Origin: Kaistella yonginensis
GTDB taxonomy: Bacteria; Bacteroidota; Bacteroidia; Flavobacteriales; Weeksellaceae
Assembly: GCF_030409525.1 (NCBI RefSeq)
Contig: NZ_JAUFQB010000011.1
Span: 1 to 64,000 of the forward strand
Direction of reading: 5' to 3'
Length of the DNA: 64,000 nucleotides
Made by a program: the position numbers and the translations under genes. The notes below the pieces were generated by a model that ran no database searches, was not told the DNA's origin, and saw nothing but the letters and a program-made list of their open reading frames with translations. How positions within the stretch are numbered: position 1 is the first letter of the stretch; each line of letters begins with the position of its first letter. This document shows positions 59,420 to 64,000 of this stretch, one piece after another.

Positions 59420-59459
59420 TTTTTAAAGACCAAACTTTTTAATTTTTAATTAAAACAAA

Positions 59460-60806
59460 ATGAAAAATATTTTAAAATTATTGATGGTATTTCTTTTGCC
59501 ATTGCTTGTATTCAATGCGTGTAGAGACGACGCCGATCGAGACTGGACGACACCAGAGCCTTCTTTCAAACTCTACGATACTACATTGGGAGCCAACGTT
59601 CTTTATCCTACCATGGCCGCGAATCCATTTATTCTTAATTGGGACAATGCCGTAGGTGGCTCAGGAGCTTATTCAATTATGGTTTCTGCAACTCCAGATT
59701 TTCAAACGAAAGTAGAATTAGCGAAATCAGAAACTAACACGGTGAAAACAACAGTAGGTGCTTTGAATACGGCGATGCTTCAAGCAGGCTTAAATCCCTA
59801 TTCCTCGCAAACTGCTTACTTAAGAATCGAAAGAGGGACTGAAGTGTCTAACACTATTTCTTTCGCAGTTACTGTTTATCCCGCAAATGGCCCTGTAATT
59901 ACAAACCCAACTGCAGGTTCAAGCTTGGTTTTAGATGCGGCAAATCCAACCGTAACAGCAACCACAATCTCGTGGACTGACTACAGTTACGCTGGCGATG
60001 TGAACTATAATATAGAAATTGCAGCTTCAGGATCTTCTACTTTTTATTCCTTAGGAACAGTCAAGAATGTTAAAATGCTTGCAGTAACTAACGTAGCATT
60101 TGATCAGGCAGTTTTGAAAACAGGAGCAGTAGCAAATGTGGCCAGCAATATCGACCTTAAAGTAACTGCAACTTCCGAATCTGCGGGTGGTGTACTTGTG
60201 AAAACTTCTGATTTGGTGATGATAAAAGTAACCCCGTATCAGTTAGAATCGTTCTTGTACGCACCAGGTGCATACCAAGGGTGGAATCCACCAACAGCAG
60301 AAGCATTGCGTTCGGCTACCAGTAATGGAATTTACTTAGGGTATATTAATTTTACTGACCCAAATTCTGAATTTAAAATTACACCAGCCAGAACCTGGGA
60401 CAACAGTTATGGTTCAACCGGTGGCAATAATATTACTTACAATGGCGGTGGTAATTTGGTGGCACCAAATACAGGTTACCAAAAATTAACCGTGGATACC
60501 AATGCACTTACCTACGCCTTAGAAGCCTACTCTTGGGGTGTAATTGGTAGTGCAAGTCCGGGCGGTTGGGCTGATGATACCGATATGGTTTGGAACAGTA
60601 CAACCCAAGTATGGGAAATAAATATCACCCTTTCGGTGGGCGAAATTAAATTCCGATTAAACAATGGCTGGGACACCAACTTTGGTGATAATGGAAACAA
60701 CGGAAGCTTAGAAGCTGGCGGTGCAAACATTCCAATTGATGAAGCTGGTAATTATAAAATTACGTTCGACGAAGAAAATCTCGTGTGGACTAAAACAAAA
60801 TTATAA
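59460..60806 (+). CDS. SusE/SusF-like glycan-binding lipoprotein
   Basis: 448 residues. Lipobox FNAC followed by acidic RDDADRDW. Two Ig-like SusE-type segments (ANPFILNWDNAVGGSGAYSI, VLDAANPTVTATTISWTDYS) precede C-terminal carbohydrate-binding modules with SFLYAPGAYQGWNPPTA, FKITPARTWDNSYGSTGG, VIGSASPGGWADDTDMVWN and FRLNNGWDTNFGDNGNNG. It is clearly related to the preceding gene in domain plan but is longer, as SusF is relative to SusE. It lies 40 bp downstream of the SusE-like gene and ends with a terminator before the GH97 gene. Confidence 0.85.
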   Translation: MKNILKLLMVFLLPLLVFNACRDDADRDWTTPEPSFKLYDTTLGANVLYPTMAANPFILNWDNAVGGSGAYSIMVSATPDFQTKVELAKSETNTVKTTVGALNTAMLQAGLNPYSSQTAYLRIERGTEVSNTISFAVTVYPANGPVITNPTAGSSLVLDAANPTVTATTISWTDYSYAGDVNYNIEIAASGSSTFYSLGTVKNVKMLAVTNVAFDQAVLKTGAVANVASNIDLKVTATSESAGGVLVKTSDLVMIKVTPYQLESFLYAPGAYQGWNPPTAEALRSATSNGIYLGYINFTDPNSEFKITPARTWDNSYGSTGGNNITYNGGGNLVAPNTGYQKLTVDTNALTYALEAYSWGVIGSASPGGWADDTDMVWNSTTQVWEINITLSVGEIKFRLNNGWDTNFGDNGNNGSLEAGGANIPIDEAGNYKITFDEENLVWTKTKL

Positions 60807-60828
60807 TTCCAATTCTCTATTAATACTG

Positions 60829-60860
60829 AAACTGTTGCTTTTTAGCAACAGTTTTTTGTT
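60829..60860 (+). terminator. Terminator after the SusE/F-like gene
   Basis: AAACTGTTGCT (60829-60839) pairs with AGCAACAGTTT (60844-60854) around a 4-nt loop, followed by T6. Expression of GH97 therefore depends on read-through or on its own promoter. Confidence 0.8.
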
Positions 60861-61023
60861 TTTTACAGATAAATGTGAATGAAATAATTGTTTGGTACTC
60901 GCATTTTCTTTAAATTTATTGATTGTAAAAAATCATAATGAAATTGCGATTAACAAACTTTGCAACGATGCAATAATCAAGTTAGCCAATCCATATGAGC
61001 TTTGTAAAATTAATTATCAATCT

Positions 61024-63177
61024 ATGAAAAATTTAAAAATATCCGCCCTTTTCCTTCTGATGGGAAGTTTCGTACTCAACGCTCAATCGCTTAAATCACC
61101 CGATGGAAAATTCGAAATGAACTTTCAATTAAAAGCAGGTATTCCTCACTACGACCTTAGATATCAAGGAAAACCAGTCGTCGAAAATTCTAAATTGGGT
61201 TTAAGACTTCTGCGCGATGGCAATATTCAGTTCGCGTCCGAAATTGAAAACAAAGATCAAAAGGGAAAAGATTTAGACAATGGTTTTACCAAAACAGCCG
61301 AAAAATATGATGCTAAAAACGAAAGCTGGGAGCCAATTATGGGCGAGAAGAAATCGTATCTCAATCATTATAACGAGTTGGCAGTTACTTTAAACCAAGA
61401 ACAAAACGACCGATATATCATTATTAAGTTTCGTTTATTTAACGATGGTTTGGGTTTTCGATATGAATTTCCCGAGCAGAAAAATCTCAATTATTTCATT
61501 ATTAAAGAAGAAGATACCGAAATTGATTTACCAACCGATATGAAAGCTTGGTGGATTGCCGGAGATTACGATTCTCAGGAATATCAAACCCAAACGACCA
61601 ATCTTTCGCAAATTCCTGCAAAATGGCCCACTTCTTATGATGGAAATGCATCGCAAACTTTAATCAAAAATGCAGTGCAAACTCCGTTAATGTTAAAAAA
61701 AGAAGGAAAAGATCAATTGTATATTAATATTTCCGAAGCTGCTGTAATCAATTACCCTGCTTCTCATTTGGAGTTAGATGCAACGCATTTTAAATTTAAA
61801 ACACACCTAACTCCCGATGCACAAGGAGCCAAAGGGTACATCCAAACTCCCGCAGTTTCTCCGTGGCGAACCATTATCGTTTCCCCAAAAGCGGAAGAAG
61901 TTTTGGCTTCAAAAATGATTTTTAACCTCAATGAACCTACGCGATATAAAGACACTTCTTACATCAAACCTACAAAATACATGGGCGTTTGGTGGGAAAT
62001 GATTATCGGAAAATCACAATGGGCCTATTCTACCGCGAATAATGTTCACATCGGGAAAACAGATTTCACCAAATTAACGCCGAACGGAAAACATGCCGCC
62101 AACAATACCAAAGTAAAAGAATACATCGATTTCGCTTCTGCAAACGGTTTCGATGTCTTGCTCATCGAAGGTTGGAACACCGGCTGGGAAGATTGGTTCG
62201 GACACAGCAAAGAATTTGTATTCGATTTCATCACGCCGTATCCAGATTTTGATATTAAAATGCTGAACGATTATGCACATTCAAAAAATATGAAATTGAT
62301 GATGCACCACGAAACTTCCGGTTCTGCTACGAATTACGAAAGATGGGCCGATGAAGCATTTAAATTGATGAACAAATATGATTATCCTTCCGTGAAAACA
62401 GGTTATGTTGGGAATATTATTCCACGCGGCGAACACCATTATTCCCAATGGACAATCAATCATTATTTAAGAATTGCCGAAAAAGCCAATAAATATAAAA
62501 TTATGGTGAACTCTCACGAATCGGTTCGTCCGACAGGTTTAAGCAGAACGTATCCTAACTGGATCGCAGCCGAGGCTGCTCGTGGAACAGAATTCGAAGC
62601 ATTCGGCGGAAACAATCCCGATCATCAAACCATTTTACCTTTTACCAGATTTATCGGTGGACCGATGGATTATACGCCGGGAATTTTCCAAACCAAACTC
62701 GATTATTATTTTCCAGGAGATACTAGATTTGTGAAAACCACCTTGGCAAAACAGTTGGCATTGTATGTTGTGATGTATTCCCCACTTCAAATGGCCGCTG
62801 ATTTACCGGAAAATTACGCCAAACACATGGATGCTTTTCAATTCATCAAAGATGTTGCCCTGGATTGGGATGACACGGTAATTCTGGCTGCAGAACCTGG
62901 CGATTACATTCACACCGCACGTAAAACCAAAGGAAAAGACGAGTGGTTTGTCGGCGGAATCACCGATGAAAATGCCAGAAATTATACTGTAGATTTTTCT
63001 TTCTTACCTAAAGGTAAAAAATACGAAGCCACGATTTATGCTGATGGCGATGATGCCGATTATATCAACAATCCGCAGTCGTATAAAATTTACAAGAAAA
63101 CCGTAACCAATAAATCCAAACTCCCTATGAAATTGGTGAGAAGTGGTGGCTACGCAATTTCTGTAACTGCTTTATAA
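61024..63177 (+). CDS. GH97 alpha-glucosidase (SusB-like, inverting type)
   Basis: 717 residues from the ATG at 61024 (MKNLKISALFLLMGSFVLNAQ, a signal peptide). A longer frame from 60892 has no signal peptide and is not used. Family GH97 features include SPDGKFEMNFQLKAGIPHYD and LLIEGWNTGWEDW. The glutamates Glu430 (MHHETS), Glu499 (NSHESVRPTG), Glu517 and Glu523 (RGTEFE) are spaced exactly as SusB's Glu439, Glu508, Glu526 and Glu532 as I recall them, the set of inverting GH97 enzymes. It cleaves non-reducing-end glucose from alpha-glucan oligosaccharides in the periplasm. Confidence 0.92.
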   Translation: MKNLKISALFLLMGSFVLNAQSLKSPDGKFEMNFQLKAGIPHYDLRYQGKPVVENSKLGLRLLRDGNIQFASEIENKDQKGKDLDNGFTKTAEKYDAKNESWEPIMGEKKSYLNHYNELAVTLNQEQNDRYIIIKFRLFNDGLGFRYEFPEQKNLNYFIIKEEDTEIDLPTDMKAWWIAGDYDSQEYQTQTTNLSQIPAKWPTSYDGNASQTLIKNAVQTPLMLKKEGKDQLYINISEAAVINYPASHLELDATHFKFKTHLTPDAQGAKGYIQTPAVSPWRTIIVSPKAEEVLASKMIFNLNEPTRYKDTSYIKPTKYMGVWWEMIIGKSQWAYSTANNVHIGKTDFTKLTPNGKHAANNTKVKEYIDFASANGFDVLLIEGWNTGWEDWFGHSKEFVFDFITPYPDFDIKMLNDYAHSKNMKLMMHHETSGSATNYERWADEAFKLMNKYDYPSVKTGYVGNIIPRGEHHYSQWTINHYLRIAEKANKYKIMVNSHESVRPTGLSRTYPNWIAAEAARGTEFEAFGGNNPDHQTILPFTRFIGGPMDYTPGIFQTKLDYYFPGDTRFVKTTLAKQLALYVVMYSPLQMAADLPENYAKHMDAFQFIKDVALDWDDTVILAAEPGDYIHTARKTKGKDEWFVGGITDENARNYTVDFSFLPKGKKYEATIYADGDDADYINNPQSYKIYKKTVTNKSKLPMKLVRSGGYAISVTAL

Positions 63178-63207
63178 TAGGATCGAAAAGAAACAAAATG
63201 AAAGTAA

Positions 63208-64000
63208 ATGCTTCGCAAAATTAGAATCCTTAATCAACAGAATGTTTTTCTATTTTTGCTTTTGTTGATGGTTATTTTGGGTAAAATTTTACCTTACCAA
63301 GAATCGTATCAGCAGGTTTTTAACTTGGATGCTTTTATCAATTGGGGAATTGTAGGAATCTTTTTTCTCTATGGTTTAAAACTGAATTTTAAAAGAGTCA
63401 TCCAAGATATTTCCAACTGGCGCTTGCATCTTTTGGTGCAGGGTGCAACTTTCGTGTTGTTTCCTTTTTTTGTTTTTCTTTTTTACGGATTTGCAAGCAA
63501 CACTCAATATTACGCAATTTGGCTTTCCGTTTTTTTTCTGGCGAGTTTACCTTCCACGGTTTCTTCTTCTGTGGTGATGGTGTCCATCGCCAAAGGAAAT
63601 ATTCCGTCGGCTATATTTAATGCCTCAATTTCTGGCTTGGTAGGAATTGTGATGACCCCTTTGTTGATGGGATTTTTTCTAAGACAAAGTGGGGAATCTA
63701 CCTTAGATCAGTCAGAAATTGTCATGCAATTATTGCTAAAGGTTTTATTGCCCATAATTTTGGGATTATTGCTGCACCGTTTCTTTATAAAACTGGTCAC
63801 CAAACACAGTAAACTCATCGCGCAATTTGATAAATTGATTATTTTGCTCATTGTATACGAAAGTTTTTCAGCGGCATTTGTACAGAATGCTTTTTCCACC
63901 GTGTCCCTACAAGTTTTCGTTGTATTGATTTTAAGCTTAATGGTGCTCTTTTTTCTAATCTATTTTATTTTAAAATTCGTTTCCAGAAAAATGAATTTTT
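63208..64000 (+). CDS. Bile acid:sodium symporter-like transporter (partial, runs off window)
   Basis: An open frame from ATG at 63208, 30 bp after the GH97 stop, continues without a stop to the window edge (264 codons seen). It is strongly hydrophobic with several transmembrane helices (VFLFLLLLMVILGKIL, WGIVGIFFLYGLKL, FVLFPFFVFLFYGFA) and has the SBF-like signature FLASLPSTVSSSVVMVSIAKG and PSAIFNASISGLVGIVMTP. Relatives transport organic anions or remain uncharacterised. The close spacing suggests coexpression with the GH97 gene, but a role in glucan use is not established. The 3' end is missing. Confidence 0.82.
   Translation, partial: MLRKIRILNQQNVFLFLLLLMVILGKILPYQESYQQVFNLDAFINWGIVGIFFLYGLKLNFKRVIQDISNWRLHLLVQGATFVLFPFFVFLFYGFASNTQYYAIWLSVFFLASLPSTVSSSVVMVSIAKGNIPSAIFNASISGLVGIVMTPLLMGFFLRQSGESTLDQSEIVMQLLLKVLLPIILGLLLHRFFIKLVTKHSKLIAQFDKLIILLIVYESFSAAFVQNAFSTVSLQVFVVLILSLMVLFFLIYFILKFVSRKMNF

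Noticed and set aside
60892-61023. Extended N-terminus of the GH97 gene
   Set aside because: The extra 44 residues have no signal peptide, while the ATG at 61024 opens directly onto a clear signal peptide.

Overview
The window is AT-rich chromosomal DNA from a member of the Bacteroidota, class Flavobacteriia, most likely Weeksellaceae (Chryseobacterium/Kaistella/Epilithonimonas-like). This rests on Bacteroidota-type promoters (TAnnTTTG -7 elements, few Shine-Dalgarno sequences), a type IX secretion gene (porT) next to ubiE, a giant adhesin with a type B gliding-motility-type C-terminal domain, SusC/SusD proteins and the protein families throughout. No phage, plasmid, CRISPR array, intact insertion sequence, tRNA or rRNA gene was seen.

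Layout. 1-4.6 kb: a 5'-truncated Lrp/AsnC remnant beside an 11-bp inverted repeat, an esterase, a PhnA-like zinc-ribbon protein, an orphan ABC ATPase, a YceI lipoprotein and an exported MsrA. 4.9-12.1 kb: alaS, small exported proteins, a GNAT acetyltransferase with a membrane metallophosphoesterase, and a FabH-like ketosynthase. 12.1-16.2 kb: ubiE-porT, then a coiled-coil protein, zapA, an unannotated 6S RNA (about 14345-14528) and rny. 16.3-21 kb: a four-gene operon (lipoprotein, seven-helix membrane protein, sensor-less histidine kinase, NarL-type regulator) followed by an OmpA-family protein. 21.3-28.5 kb: one 2402-residue secreted adhesin with 18 diverged Cys-containing repeats. 29-46 kb: housekeeping genes (thioesterases, gcvT, idi, serA, mscL, nnr, lgt, yidD, fabH-fabI, rarA, pheA, pepE) with a few exported or hypothetical proteins and a GH43-like glycosidase. 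46.4-53.6 kb: dnaA, a low-molecular-weight phosphatase, an RsmI-like methyltransferase, a DUF4349 lipoprotein, a DUF962 protein, a methyltransferase and metG. 53.9-64 kb: a polysaccharide utilization locus, susC-susD-susE-susE/F-GH97 alpha-glucosidase, followed by a bile acid:sodium symporter-like gene that runs off the window.

How the parts work together. PorT belongs to the outer-membrane machinery that exports proteins such as the giant adhesin, whose C-terminal domain is of the type B class. The sus-like locus would bind and import alpha-glucan oligosaccharides and cleave them with GH97. The kinase/regulator operon may control the adjacent OmpA gene, whose upstream region carries a CCCCTAA...TTAGGGG inverted repeat. 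The most useful items for follow-up are the zapA-6S RNA-rny arrangement, the four-gene sensory operon with its candidate operator, the repeat adhesin, the truncated Lrp gene and a promoter set in which some -7 elements almost touch the start codon. Nothing seen amounts to a clearly new defence or mobile system. The window is mostly core genome with two accessory surface or nutrition loci.
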